From the NCBI RefSeq assembly GCF_021699195.1, contig NZ_SSXE01000070.1, forward strand, positions 1 to 59,635: 59,635 bases of DNA, in the 5' to 3' direction. This document shows, piece by piece, positions 52,525 through 59,635 of the stretch. The position numbers and the translations under genes are program-made. Source of the DNA: Nonomuraea sp. MG754425 (GTDB taxonomy: Bacteria > Actinomycetota > Actinomycetes > Streptosporangiales > Streptosporangiaceae). Under the pieces are notes generated by a model. It saw only the letters and a program-made list of their open reading frames with translations. It made no database searches and was not told the DNA's origin. The stretch's first letter is position 1; every line of letters starts with the position of its first letter.

Positions 52525-53028
52525 ATGACCGCAAACCCGGCCGTCCCTGACGCGTTCGCGCTGATGGTGATGATGCGGGCGCTGAACGTGGAGAGCGACC
52601 GGTTCGCCGAACGGTTCGCCGCGCTGCACCGGCTGCACCGCACCGACCTCAACGCCCTCGTCGCGATCCTCGACGCCGGCCGCGCCGGAACCCCGCTCAC
52701 GCCGGGCGGGCTGGGCGCGGCGCTCAACCTGAGCCCGCCCGCCACCACCGCGCTGATCGACCGGCTGGAGCAGGCCGGGCACGTCGAGCGGCGGCGCAGC
52801 GCCACCGACCGGCGCAAGATCGAGGTCGTGCTGAACGAGCAGGCCGCCCGGCTGGCCCGCCGCTTCTTCGCCCCGCTGGGACGGCACCTGTCGGCGGCGA
52901 TCGCGGCGTTCACGCCCGAGGAGCGGCAGGTCATCGGGCGGTTCCTGGACAGCGGCATCAAGGCCACGGCGGCGGCCCGAGCCGAGACGAACGGTCCTGA
53001 GGCAGGCGACGCCGAGGAGGGCGCATGA
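52525..53028 (+). CDS. MarR family transcriptional regulator
   Basis: A 167-residue winged-helix regulator (GALGAALNLSPPATTALIDR, wing RRRSATDRRKIEV with the conserved D-R-R). The start is uncertain: in-frame ATGs exist at 52492, 52513, 52516 and 52525; the last is chosen because the earlier ones lie within the tandem operator. It overlaps the dehydrogenase gene by 4 nt and probably represses itself, that enzyme, and the divergent membrane protein. Confidence 0.87.
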   Translation: MTANPAVPDAFALMVMMRALNVESDRFAERFAALHRLHRTDLNALVAILDAGRAGTPLTPGGLGAALNLSPPATTALIDRLEQAGHVERRRSATDRRKIEVVLNEQAARLARRFFAPLGRHLSAAIAAFTPEERQVIGRFLDSGIKATAAARAETNGPEAGDAEEGA

Positions 53029-53789
53029 GCACGATCGTGGTCACCGGAGGCACCCGCGGCCTCGGGCTCGGCCTGGCCCGGGCCCTCGTGGAGCGGGGGC
53101 ACCAGGTGGTGGTGTGCGGGACCGACCCCGAGCGGGTGCGAGCGACCGGCGACCTTCCCGGCCTGGTCGCGGAGGTGGCCGACGTCACCGATCGCGACCA
53201 GCTCCAGAGCCTGTGGGAGCGGGCCGCCGGCACGTACGGCCGGGTGGACGTGTGGATCAACAACGCGGGCGTCTCGCACACCCGCGAGCCCGCCTGGCGG
53301 CTGCCCGCCGGCCAGGCCCGCCACGTCGTGGACGTCAACCTCGTCGGGGTGCTCAACGGCTGCGCGGTCGCGATCGCCGCCATGGCGGCCCAGGGCGGCG
53401 GCGGCCACGTGTGGAACATGGAGGGGCTCGGCACCGACGGGCGGACGGTGCCGGGGCTCGGCGTGTACGGGGCCACGAAACGGGCCGTCGGCTACCTCAC
53501 CGGCGCGCTGGCCAAGGAGGTGCCCGACGGGGTGGGCGTGGGGCTGCTCAGCCCCGGCATGGTGGTCACCGACCTGCTCACCCACGGGTACTCGGAGGAG
53601 GAGCGGCGGCGGGCCTCGCGGGTGTTGTCGATCCTGGCCGACCGGGTCGAGACGGTGGCGCCGTGGCTGGCCGACCGCGTGGTCAGCCGGGCACGCAACG
53701 GGGCGCGGGTGCGGTGGCTGACACCGGGCAAGATCGCCTGGCGCTTCGCGAGCGCCCGCTTCACCCACCGCGACCCCTTCACGCCCTGA
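53025..53789 (+). CDS. short-chain dehydrogenase resembling chlorophyll b reductase (NYC1/NOL)
   Basis: A 254-residue classical SDR with TGGTRGLGLGLA, NNAG and the Y-x-x-x-K in VYGATK. The segment before the Tyr reads HVWNMEGLGTDGRTVPGLGV, in place of the usual I-S-S with catalytic Ser, and later VGVGLLSPGMVVTDLL and RWLTPGKIAWRF. This pattern is that of plant chlorophyll(ide) b reductases (FNMDGAGSGG, SPGMVLTELL, NYLTPPRIL), as I recall them. The organism shows no photosynthetic gene, so the substrate must differ. Coupled to MarR by ATGA overlap. Confidence 0.85.
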   Translation: MSTIVVTGGTRGLGLGLARALVERGHQVVVCGTDPERVRATGDLPGLVAEVADVTDRDQLQSLWERAAGTYGRVDVWINNAGVSHTREPAWRLPAGQARHVVDVNLVGVLNGCAVAIAAMAAQGGGGHVWNMEGLGTDGRTVPGLGVYGATKRAVGYLTGALAKEVPDGVGVGLLSPGMVVTDLLTHGYSEEERRRASRVLSILADRVETVAPWLADRVVSRARNGARVRWLTPGKIAWRFASARFTHRDPFTP

Positions 53790-53796
53790 CCCCCTC

Positions 53797-53821
53797 CCCC
53801 GGCAGGCGGCCTCAGCCGGGG
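53797..53821. terminator. bidirectional hairpin terminator
   Basis: CCCCGGC (53797-53803) and GCCGGGG (53815-53821) flank the stop of the minus-strand GH4 gene, 8 nt after the dehydrogenase stop. Confidence 0.5.
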
Positions 53822-55152
53822 AAGACGGCGGCCAGTTCGGGGATGCGGGCGCGGTAGCCGTCGAGCAGTCGGCGGGCCGTGGAGACCGAGTCCACCAGCG
53901 GGTGCAGCGCGAACGCCGTGACCGCCAGGTGCTCCGACCCCGTCAGCGCCGCCTCGATGACCGTCTGCTCCACCGCCTTGACCTGCTGCGCCAGCCCCAG
54001 GAAGGCGCCGGGCAGGGCGCGGGTGGCCAGGGGCCGCGCGCCGGAGGCGTCCACGGCGCACGGCACCTCCACGACGGCGTCCGCGGGCAGGCCCGGCAGG
54101 GCGGTGCCGTTGCGGACGTTGAGGATCATGGTGGTGGGCTCGCCCCTGGCGATGGCGGCCATGAGGGCCAGCGCGATCCCCTCGTACCCGCCCGCCTCCA
54201 GATCGGCGGCGGAGCGGTCGCCCGCGCCGGTGACCTCGCGCGCCTCCGCCATGTAGGACGTGTCCCGCTCCCGGCGCGCCCGCGTCCACTGCGCCAGCGC
54301 GTCCCCTGGCCGCTCGCGCACGCCGGCGTAGAAACGGTCCTGCTGTTCCAGCAGCGACTCCCCGCGCGTACGCCCCGAGCCGGCGGCCACGGCCTCCCGC
54401 GTGAAGTAGTAGTAGTACAGGTACTCGTTGGGCACCGCCCCCAGGCCGCGCACCCAGTCGGGGCCGAGCAGCCGCGCCTCCTCCACCTGCGCCAGCGCCG
54501 CGTCGTCGGCGAGCAGCCGGGGCAGCACGTCGCGGCCCTCGTGCTCCAGGCCGTACAGCCAGCCGAGGTGGTTGAGGCCCGCGTAGCCGGGCGACACGCG
54601 GGCGGGGTCCAGCCCGAGCGCGGCGGCGGCCCGCCGGACCAGCCCGATCGGCGAGTCGCAGATGCCGATCACGCGCTCGCCGAGCACGCGCCGCATGGCC
54701 TCGGTGATCATCCCGGCGGGGTTGGTGAAGTTGATGACCCACGCGCGCGGGGCGAGCGCGGCGATCCGCTCCGCCACCCGCACCGCGACCGGCACCGTGC
54801 GCAGCCCGAACGCGACGCCCCCCGGCCCGGTCGTCTCCTGCCCGATCAGGCCCAGCTCCAGCGCCACACGCTCGTCGGCGGTGCGGCCGGCCAGTCCGCC
54901 CACCCGGACGGCGGAGAAGACGAACGAGGCGTCGCGCAGCGCGGTGTCGAGATCGGTCGTGGTGCGGACCCGTGGCGGGTCGTCGTAGCCTGCGGCCAGC
55001 CCGCGCAGCACGTGGGCGACGACCTCCAGCCGCTGGGGCGAGACGTCGTACAGCACCACCTCCTCCACCCGCGGTTTCGCGGTGTCGCGCAGCAGCGCCC
55101 CGTACACCAGCGGGACCCGGAACCCTCCGCCCCCGAGAACGGCCAGCCTCAT
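53812..55152 (-). CDS. GH4 family NAD/metal-dependent 6-phospho-glycosidase
   Basis: A 446-residue GH4 enzyme: N-terminal NAD loop LAVLGGGGFRVPLVYGAL, INFTNPAGMITEAM, metal-binding Cys in GICDSPIGL and His in GLNHLGW. GH4 uses NAD and Mn by an oxidation-elimination route; the GLNHLGW form is that of 6-phospho-beta-glucosidases. ATG 55152 is chosen because GAAGGGG sits at proper spacing. It is downstream of, and co-directional with, a DeoR regulator and divergent from a kinase-ABC operon. Confidence 0.88.
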   Translation of the reverse strand: MRLAVLGGGGFRVPLVYGALLRDTAKPRVEEVVLYDVSPQRLEVVAHVLRGLAAGYDDPPRVRTTTDLDTALRDASFVFSAVRVGGLAGRTADERVALELGLIGQETTGPGGVAFGLRTVPVAVRVAERIAALAPRAWVINFTNPAGMITEAMRRVLGERVIGICDSPIGLVRRAAAALGLDPARVSPGYAGLNHLGWLYGLEHEGRDVLPRLLADDAALAQVEEARLLGPDWVRGLGAVPNEYLYYYYFTREAVAAGSGRTRGESLLEQQDRFYAGVRERPGDALAQWTRARRERDTSYMAEAREVTGAGDRSAADLEAGGYEGIALALMAAIARGEPTTMILNVRNGTALPGLPADAVVEVPCAVDASGARPLATRALPGAFLGLAQQVKAVEQTVIEAALTGSEHLAVTAFALHPLVDSVSTARRLLDGYRARIPELAAVFPG

Positions 55153-55162
55153 CCGCACCCCT

Positions 55163-55921
55163 TCACGTCAGCAGGACCTCGGCGCCGGCCGCCGCGCAGG
55201 CGCGCAGCGTGGCCTGGTCGGCGCCGTCGTTCGTGACGACCACGTCGATCTCCTCGGGCCCGCACACCCGCAGCGCGCCCGTACCGGGAAACTTGTGCCG
55301 GTCCACCAGCAGCACCACCTGCCCGGCCGCGGCCATCATGGCGCGCTTGAGCGGCACCTCGGCCAGCGTGGTGTCCACGAGTTGCCCGTCCGGCCGGATC
55401 CCGCTGGCCCCGAGGAACACCCGGTCGGCCACCACCTGGCGCAGCGCGGCCTCGGTGAGCACCCCGACCAGCGAGTGGTACTGCCTGCGCACCATGCCGC
55501 CGAGCAGCAGCAGCTCGACCCCGGGATCGGAGCGCAGCACGTCGAGGACGGCGAGGCTGGAGGTGACCACGGTGACGCGGCGCCCGCGCAGCCGCCGGGC
55601 CAGCCGCATCGTCGTCGTCCCGATGTCGAGCAGGACCACGTCGCCGTCGGCGACGAGCAGGGCGGCGCGCGCGGCCACCGCCTCCTTGTCCTGCTCGTCG
55701 GCGCCGGCCACCTCGGCGAACGGCCGGTCGGTGTCGGCGTCGGGACAGGGCAGCGCGCCGCCGCGGACGCGGCGCAGGGTGCCGTCGCGGTCGAGCACCT
55801 CGAGATCCCTGCGGATGGTGGATGGGCTCACGCCGAGCTGGCTCGCCAGATCGCGCACGCTCGTGGCGCCTGAGGTGCGGACGCGGCGCATGATCTCGGC
55901 GTGCCTGAGGCGCTGGAGCAC
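55163..55921 (-). CDS. DeoR/GlpR family transcriptional regulator
   Basis: A 252-residue repressor with helix-turn-helix SVRDLASQLGVSPSTIRRDL and the sensing domain VVLLDIGTTTMRLARRL, KRAMMAAAGQVVLLVDRHKF. It stands at the divergent point between the GH4 gene (10 nt downstream) and the PfkB/ABC operon and likely controls both in response to a sugar phosphate. Confidence 0.9.
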   Translation of the reverse strand: MLQRLRHAEIMRRVRTSGATSVRDLASQLGVSPSTIRRDLEVLDRDGTLRRVRGGALPCPDADTDRPFAEVAGADEQDKEAVAARAALLVADGDVVLLDIGTTTMRLARRLRGRRVTVVTSSLAVLDVLRSDPGVELLLLGGMVRRQYHSLVGVLTEAALRQVVADRVFLGASGIRPDGQLVDTTLAEVPLKRAMMAAAGQVVLLVDRHKFPGTGALRVCGPEEIDVVVTNDGADQATLRACAAAGAEVLLT

Positions 55922-55960
55922 ACCGGGATCCTATCAGTCAAATTCGCGCAGAAGTAAGCA

Positions 55961-56004
55961 CCGTGCACTTGAAGTGTGCGAGCAAACGTGCAAGATTGCG
56001 CACA
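55961..56004. promoter_or_regulatory. repeated GTGCA/TGCGC elements (DeoR operator candidate)
   Basis: CGTGCA occurs at 55962 and 55987, with GTGTGCG (55974-55980) and TTGCGCAC (55996-56003) between and after; TGTGCG/CGCACA also form inverted arms. The cluster lies between the DeoR and PfkB starts. The exact unit is unclear. Confidence 0.4.
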
Positions 56005-56032
56005 ACCGGTGTGTCGAGGAGGACCTGTTCCC

Positions 56033-57193
56033 GTGTCTGCCCAGGCGTACGACCCTCTCGCCGGCGAGCGCACCCCGGAGGGTCCGCAGTTCGACGTCTT
56101 CCTGGCCGGAACCGTCTTCCTGGACATCATCTTCACCGGCCTGCCCGCGATGCCCGCGGCGGGCACGGAGATCTGGGCCGAGGGCATGGGCTCGTGCCCG
56201 GGAGGCATCGCCAACCTGGCCATCGCGACGAGCCGGCTGGGGCTGCGCACGTCGCTGGCGGCGGCGTTCGGCGACGACGACTACGGCGACTTCTGCTGGC
56301 GCACCCTGGAGCAGCAGGAGGCGGTCGACCTGTCGCGCTCGGAGCGCTTCGAGCACTGGCACTCGCCGGTGACGGTCTCCATGGCGGTCAACCGCGACCG
56401 CAGCATGGTCACGCACGGCCATCCCGCCCCCACGACCGCCTCCGAGATGATCGGCACCCCGCCGCGCTCGCGCGCGGTGATCGTGAGCCTGTCGGCGGAG
56501 GAGCCGCTGGGCACCCCCGGCAGCGCGTGCAACTGGGCGGACCTGGCCCGCCGCGACGGCTCGCTCATCTTCGCCGACGTGGGCTGGGACCCGTCGGGCG
56601 TCTGGTCGCGCTCGGTGCTGGACCAGCTCGAGGTCTGCCACGCGTTCATGCCGAACGCCACCGAGGCCATGGCCTACACCGGCACCGAGACGCCCAGGGA
56701 CGCGCTGTACGCGATCGCCGACAAGGTGCCGCTGGCCGTGGTCACCGACGGGGCCAACGGCGCCATGGCGATCGACTCGACCACGGGCGAGGAGGCCTTC
56801 GTGCCCGCGCCCCGGGTGACGGCGCTCGACCCGACGGGCGCGGGCGACGTGTTCGGCGCGGGCATCGTGCTCGGCACGCTGTGCCACTGGCCGCTGGACG
56901 ACCGGCTGGCGTTCGCCGGGGTGTGCGCGGCGCTGGCGGTGCAGCAGTTCGGCGGCTCGCTGGCCGCCCCCGGCTGGGGCGACATCGCCGACTGGTGGCA
57001 CGAGGCGCGCGCGTCCGCCGCGCACAGCGGCGCCTACGGCAGCGCGCTGGCCCGCCGCTACGCCTTCCTCGACCGGCTGGTGCCGTCGGTCCCGGTGGGG
57101 GCCGTCCGCCGCGCCGCCGCCACCATCGCCCGGTACGCCGACGTCGGCATGGCGTCCCCCGAACCGAGCGCGCCCGCGCAGCAGAAGGAGTGA
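56033..57193 (+). CDS. PfkB family carbohydrate kinase
   Basis: A 386-residue ribokinase-type kinase: VFLAGTVFLDIIFTGLP, glycine pair SCPGGIANLAIA, and the catalytic ALDPTGAGDVFGAG. It is longer than ribokinase owing to a C-terminal extension of about 70 residues. GTG 56033 follows GAGGAGG. It likely phosphorylates the sugar brought in by the ABC importer encoded next, possibly giving the substrate for GH4. Confidence 0.87.
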   Translation: MSAQAYDPLAGERTPEGPQFDVFLAGTVFLDIIFTGLPAMPAAGTEIWAEGMGSCPGGIANLAIATSRLGLRTSLAAAFGDDDYGDFCWRTLEQQEAVDLSRSERFEHWHSPVTVSMAVNRDRSMVTHGHPAPTTASEMIGTPPRSRAVIVSLSAEEPLGTPGSACNWADLARRDGSLIFADVGWDPSGVWSRSVLDQLEVCHAFMPNATEAMAYTGTETPRDALYAIADKVPLAVVTDGANGAMAIDSTTGEEAFVPAPRVTALDPTGAGDVFGAGIVLGTLCHWPLDDRLAFAGVCAALAVQQFGGSLAAPGWGDIADWWHEARASAAHSGAYGSALARRYAFLDRLVPSVPVGAVRRAAATIARYADVGMASPEPSAPAQQKE

Positions 57194-57198
57194 GCCCG

Positions 57199-58581
57199 TT
57201 GACCGCCCAGAAGCGACAGCGACCGGGAACCAGGGCGCTGGCCCTGCTCGTCGCCGCCAGCGTCCTGACCGTGGCCGGGTGCGCGCCCGGCTCCTCCGCC
57301 CCGCCGCGGCCGTCCGCGCAGGAGAGCTCCGCCCCCGTGCGCACCGACGCCGCCGCGCTCGGCGACGTCACCCTGACGGTCTGGGACCAGGAGGTACGCG
57401 GCGGCCAGGCCGCCCAGATGAAGCAGCTCAACGCCGCCTTCCAGGCGAAGTACCCCAACATCAAGCTGAACCGGGTCTCGCGCTCCTTCGACGACCTGAA
57501 CACCACGCTGCGCCTGGCGCTGAGCGGCAACGAGCCGCCGGACGTGGTGGAGGCCAACAACGGCCGCTCGTCGATGGGCGCGTTCGTCAAGGCCGGGCAG
57601 CTCCGCCCGATGGACGCCTACGCCGAGGCGTACGGATGGAAGACGCGCTACCCGGAGTCGGTGCTGCGCTACTCGCGCTACAGCGCCGACGGCAAGCTGT
57701 TCGGCGAGGGCAACCTGTACGGCCTGCCGCAGGTCGGCGAGGTCGTCGGCGTCTTCTACAACGCCGCCAAGCTGAAAGCGCTCGGGCTGCAGCCGCCGCG
57801 CACGTGGGCGGAGTTCGAGACGGCCCTGGGCCGGGCCAAGGAGGCGGGCGAAGTACCGCTGCAGTTCGGCAACCTCGACAAGTGGCCCGCCATGCACGTG
57901 TTCGGCACCGTGCAGGGCCGCGCCGTGCCGCCGGACCAGATCGGCACGCTCGCCTTCGGCCGCAAGGGCGCCTCCTGGAACTCGCCCGAGAACCTCAAGG
58001 CCACCGAGCAGCTCGTGAGCTGGGTGGAGCGCGGCTACTTCGCCAAGGGCTTCAACGGCCAGGGCTACGACGCGGCGTGGCAGGCGTTCGGCAAGGGCCA
58101 GGGCGTCTTCCTGATCGCGGGCACCTGGCTGCTGGCCGACCTGCGCAAGGCGCTCGGCGACGACCTCGGCTTCATGCTGCCGCCCGGCGCCACGGAGCAG
58201 GCGGCGCCGGTGGCGACCGGCGGCACCGGGTTGCCGTTCGCGATCACGGCCAAGAGCCCGAACCCGGACGCGGCGGCGGCCTACATCGACTTCATCACCG
58301 ACGCGGCGGCGATGAAGGTGCTCACCGAGACCGGCAACCTGCCGGTCGCCGACACCGGCGAGCAGACGGTCGCGGCCGGTCCGCAGCAGGACGTGTTCAC
58401 CGCGTTCGGGACGGTGACCGCCAAGGACGGCCTGGTCCCCTACCTCGACTACGCCACCCCCACCTTCGCCGACACCCTCGGCGCGGCCCTGCAGGACCTG
58501 CTCGCCGGGAAGACGGCCCCGCAGGAGTTCCTGGCCACGCTGGAGAAGGACTACAAGACCTTCGCCGAGAGCAACGGCTGA
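57199..58581 (+). CDS. extracellular sugar-binding lipoprotein of ABC importer
   Basis: A 460-residue solute-binding protein with a signal peptide and lipobox (VAGC) after LALLVAASVLT, a Ser/Pro-rich linker, then CUT1-type motifs (LTVWDQEVRGGQAAQMKQLN, GLPQVGEVVGVFYN, FLIAGTWLLADLRK). TTG 57199 is preferred because AAGGAG lies 8 nt upstream; a GTG at 57190 would give a 4-nt overlap with the kinase stop but sits on the Shine-Dalgarno. Confidence 0.9.
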   Translation: MTAQKRQRPGTRALALLVAASVLTVAGCAPGSSAPPRPSAQESSAPVRTDAAALGDVTLTVWDQEVRGGQAAQMKQLNAAFQAKYPNIKLNRVSRSFDDLNTTLRLALSGNEPPDVVEANNGRSSMGAFVKAGQLRPMDAYAEAYGWKTRYPESVLRYSRYSADGKLFGEGNLYGLPQVGEVVGVFYNAAKLKALGLQPPRTWAEFETALGRAKEAGEVPLQFGNLDKWPAMHVFGTVQGRAVPPDQIGTLAFGRKGASWNSPENLKATEQLVSWVERGYFAKGFNGQGYDAAWQAFGKGQGVFLIAGTWLLADLRKALGDDLGFMLPPGATEQAAPVATGGTGLPFAITAKSPNPDAAAAYIDFITDAAAMKVLTETGNLPVADTGEQTVAAGPQQDVFTAFGTVTAKDGLVPYLDYATPTFADTLGAALQDLLAGKTAPQEFLATLEKDYKTFAESNG

Positions 58582-58583
58582 GC

Positions 58584-59462
58584 ATGGCGGCACCCCCCGG
58601 TGAGCCCCGGCGCGTCGCCTACCTCTACCTGCTGCCCGCCTTCGCCGTCTACGCGGCCTTCCTGCTGTACCCCATCGGCCGGGCCGTGCAGATCTCCCTG
58701 TACGACTGGGACGGCCTGACCCTCGGCACCTGGGCCGGGCTGGACAACTACATCGACATCGTCGCCGACGAGCGACTGCGCTCGGCCTTCGCGCACGCCC
58801 TGGTCCTCATCGTGTTCTACGCGGGCGCGCCGCTGGTCATCGGGCTGGCGCTGGCGGCGATACTCAACCACGCCAAGGTCCGGGGCCTGGGCTTCTTCCG
58901 CACGGTCGTGTTCCTGCCGCAGGTGATCGCCATGGTGGTGGTGGCCGTGGCGTGGCGGCGGGTGTACGCCCCCGACGGCTCGCTCAACTCCCTGCTCGGC
59001 GCGCTCGGGCTGGACTCGCTCACGCGCGGCTGGCTGGGCGAGCACGCCTTCGCGCTGCCGGCCGTCGGCGTGGTCGGCACGTGGTTCGAGACGGGGCTGG
59101 TGACGGTGCTGCTGCTGGCCGGGATGAGCCGCGTCCCGCTGTCCCTGTACGAGGCGGCCCGGCTGGACGGGGCGGGGGCCGTACAGGAGTTCTTCTCCGT
59201 GACGCTGCCGTCGGTGCGCGCGGAGATCGCGGTCGCGCTGACGCTGACGGTGATCGCCGCGCTGCGCACGTTCGACCTCGTGTACGTCACCACCCGCGGC
59301 GGGCCGGGCGATTCCACCTCGGTGCCGTCGTTCGAGGTCTACCATCGGGCGTTCGGGCTGGGGCAGGTCGGGTCGGCGGCGGCCGTCGGGGTCACCCTCA
59401 CCGTGGTGATCTTCGCGATCTCCTTCGGGATCAACCGCTTCGCGGACCGGAGACTGACGTGA
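58584..59462 (+). CDS. sugar ABC transporter permease, MalF type
   Basis: A 292-residue membrane protein with six hydrophobic segments and the EAA loop YEAARLDGAGAVQEFFSVTLP. It begins 2 nt after the binding-protein gene. The ATPase is absent, as in the first ABC operon of the window. Confidence 0.9.
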   Translation: MAAPPGEPRRVAYLYLLPAFAVYAAFLLYPIGRAVQISLYDWDGLTLGTWAGLDNYIDIVADERLRSAFAHALVLIVFYAGAPLVIGLALAAILNHAKVRGLGFFRTVVFLPQVIAMVVVAVAWRRVYAPDGSLNSLLGALGLDSLTRGWLGEHAFALPAVGVVGTWFETGLVTVLLLAGMSRVPLSLYEAARLDGAGAVQEFFSVTLPSVRAEIAVALTLTVIAALRTFDLVYVTTRGGPGDSTSVPSFEVYHRAFGLGQVGSAAAVGVTLTVVIFAISFGINRFADRRLT

Positions 59463-59613
59463 CCACGCGACCGGACGTGCAGCAGTCACGCGGCCCCACG
59501 ACCGGACATGCGGGAGGATCTCGTGGCCTCACGACCGATCGGACCGCAGGACCACGAGACCGCGTGGCCGGATGGGCAGAGGTTCCGCGAGAGCGCGCGG
59601 GCAGGAGGATCGG

Positions 59614-59635
59614 GTGAGGTCGTGCGGGATGGGCG
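59614..59635 (+). CDS. start of next gene, probably the second ABC permease (cut off)
   Basis: GTG at 59614 follows AGGAGG by 5 nt; only seven codons are visible (VRSCGMG). The expected MalG-type permease would be here, but the sequence ends too soon to confirm. The 151-nt spacer 59463-59613 contains short GACCGGAC repeats and no gene I trust. Confidence 0.35.

Overview
The window is about 59.6 kb of very GC-rich, densely packed DNA with many GTG and a few TTG starts, 4- to 10-nt start/stop overlaps and short GC-rich terminator hairpins without T tracts. The gene set is actinobacterial: RsbW-like kinases, F420/FMN split-barrel oxidoreductase, formylglycine-generating enzyme of the Streptomyces type, ROK/DeoR/TetR/MarR regulators and lipoprotein-based sugar ABC importers. 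A filamentous actinomycete such as a Streptosporangiaceae member (Nonomuraea-like) is my best guess; this is inference, not a database result. I saw no tRNA, rRNA, transposase, phage structural gene or CRISPR array.

Layout. 1-5302: alpha-galactoside utilisation (partial GH36 alpha-galactosidase, MalG/MalF-type permeases, binding lipoprotein) divergent from its ROK repressor, with two matching operator-like sites. 5351-8296: NAD malic enzyme, RsbW-like kinase behind a SigB-type promoter, methyltransferase. 8409-13152: a four-gene overlapping operon that looks like a split Dna2: an unknown coiled-coil protein, a Cas4/Dna2-like Fe-S PD-(D/E)XK nuclease, an unknown protein, and an SF1B (Upf1/Dna2-type) helicase. 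This is the best candidate for an undescribed system. 13199-21722: GNAT, TetR-controlled MFS exporter, second RsbW-like kinase, small membrane protein, Ppx/GppA phosphatase, atypical P450, formylglycine-generating enzyme, MurG paralogue.

21774-27621: three tandem paralogous membrane/coiled-coil proteins of unknown function downstream of a 943-residue NACHT-type STAND NTPase, all on the minus strand; this is the second candidate system. In-frame TTA codons, rare in such genomes, occur in seven genes of the 8-28 kb accessory part (first gene of the helicase operon, MFS exporter, small membrane protein, Ppx, two of the three paralogues, NACHT). 27720-36814: acyl-CoA synthetase, nucleotidyltransferase, small hypotheticals, methyltransferase, peptide deformylase, a Xre/cupin regulator coupled to a PLP decarboxylase, PPOX oxidoreductase, CBS-domain protein, MmcQ/YjbR protein.

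36888-44242: secreted class A beta-lactamase-like protein, then a complete mannitol-type PTS operon (DeoR regulator, 1-phosphofructokinase-family kinase, EIIC, EIIB, EIIA, zinc dehydrogenase, HPr, EI). The EI gene carries an out-of-frame internal deletion and appears broken. 44455-53789: ClpC-like AAA+ protein lacking a recognisable ClpP-binding loop, housekeeping genes (HAD, 6-phosphogluconate dehydrogenase, thioesterase), an orphan PemK/MazF-like toxin, and a MarR regulator coupled to a short-chain dehydrogenase that resembles plant chlorophyll b reductase. 53812-59635: GH4 glycosidase with DeoR regulator, divergent from a PfkB kinase and an ABC sugar importer that runs off the right edge.
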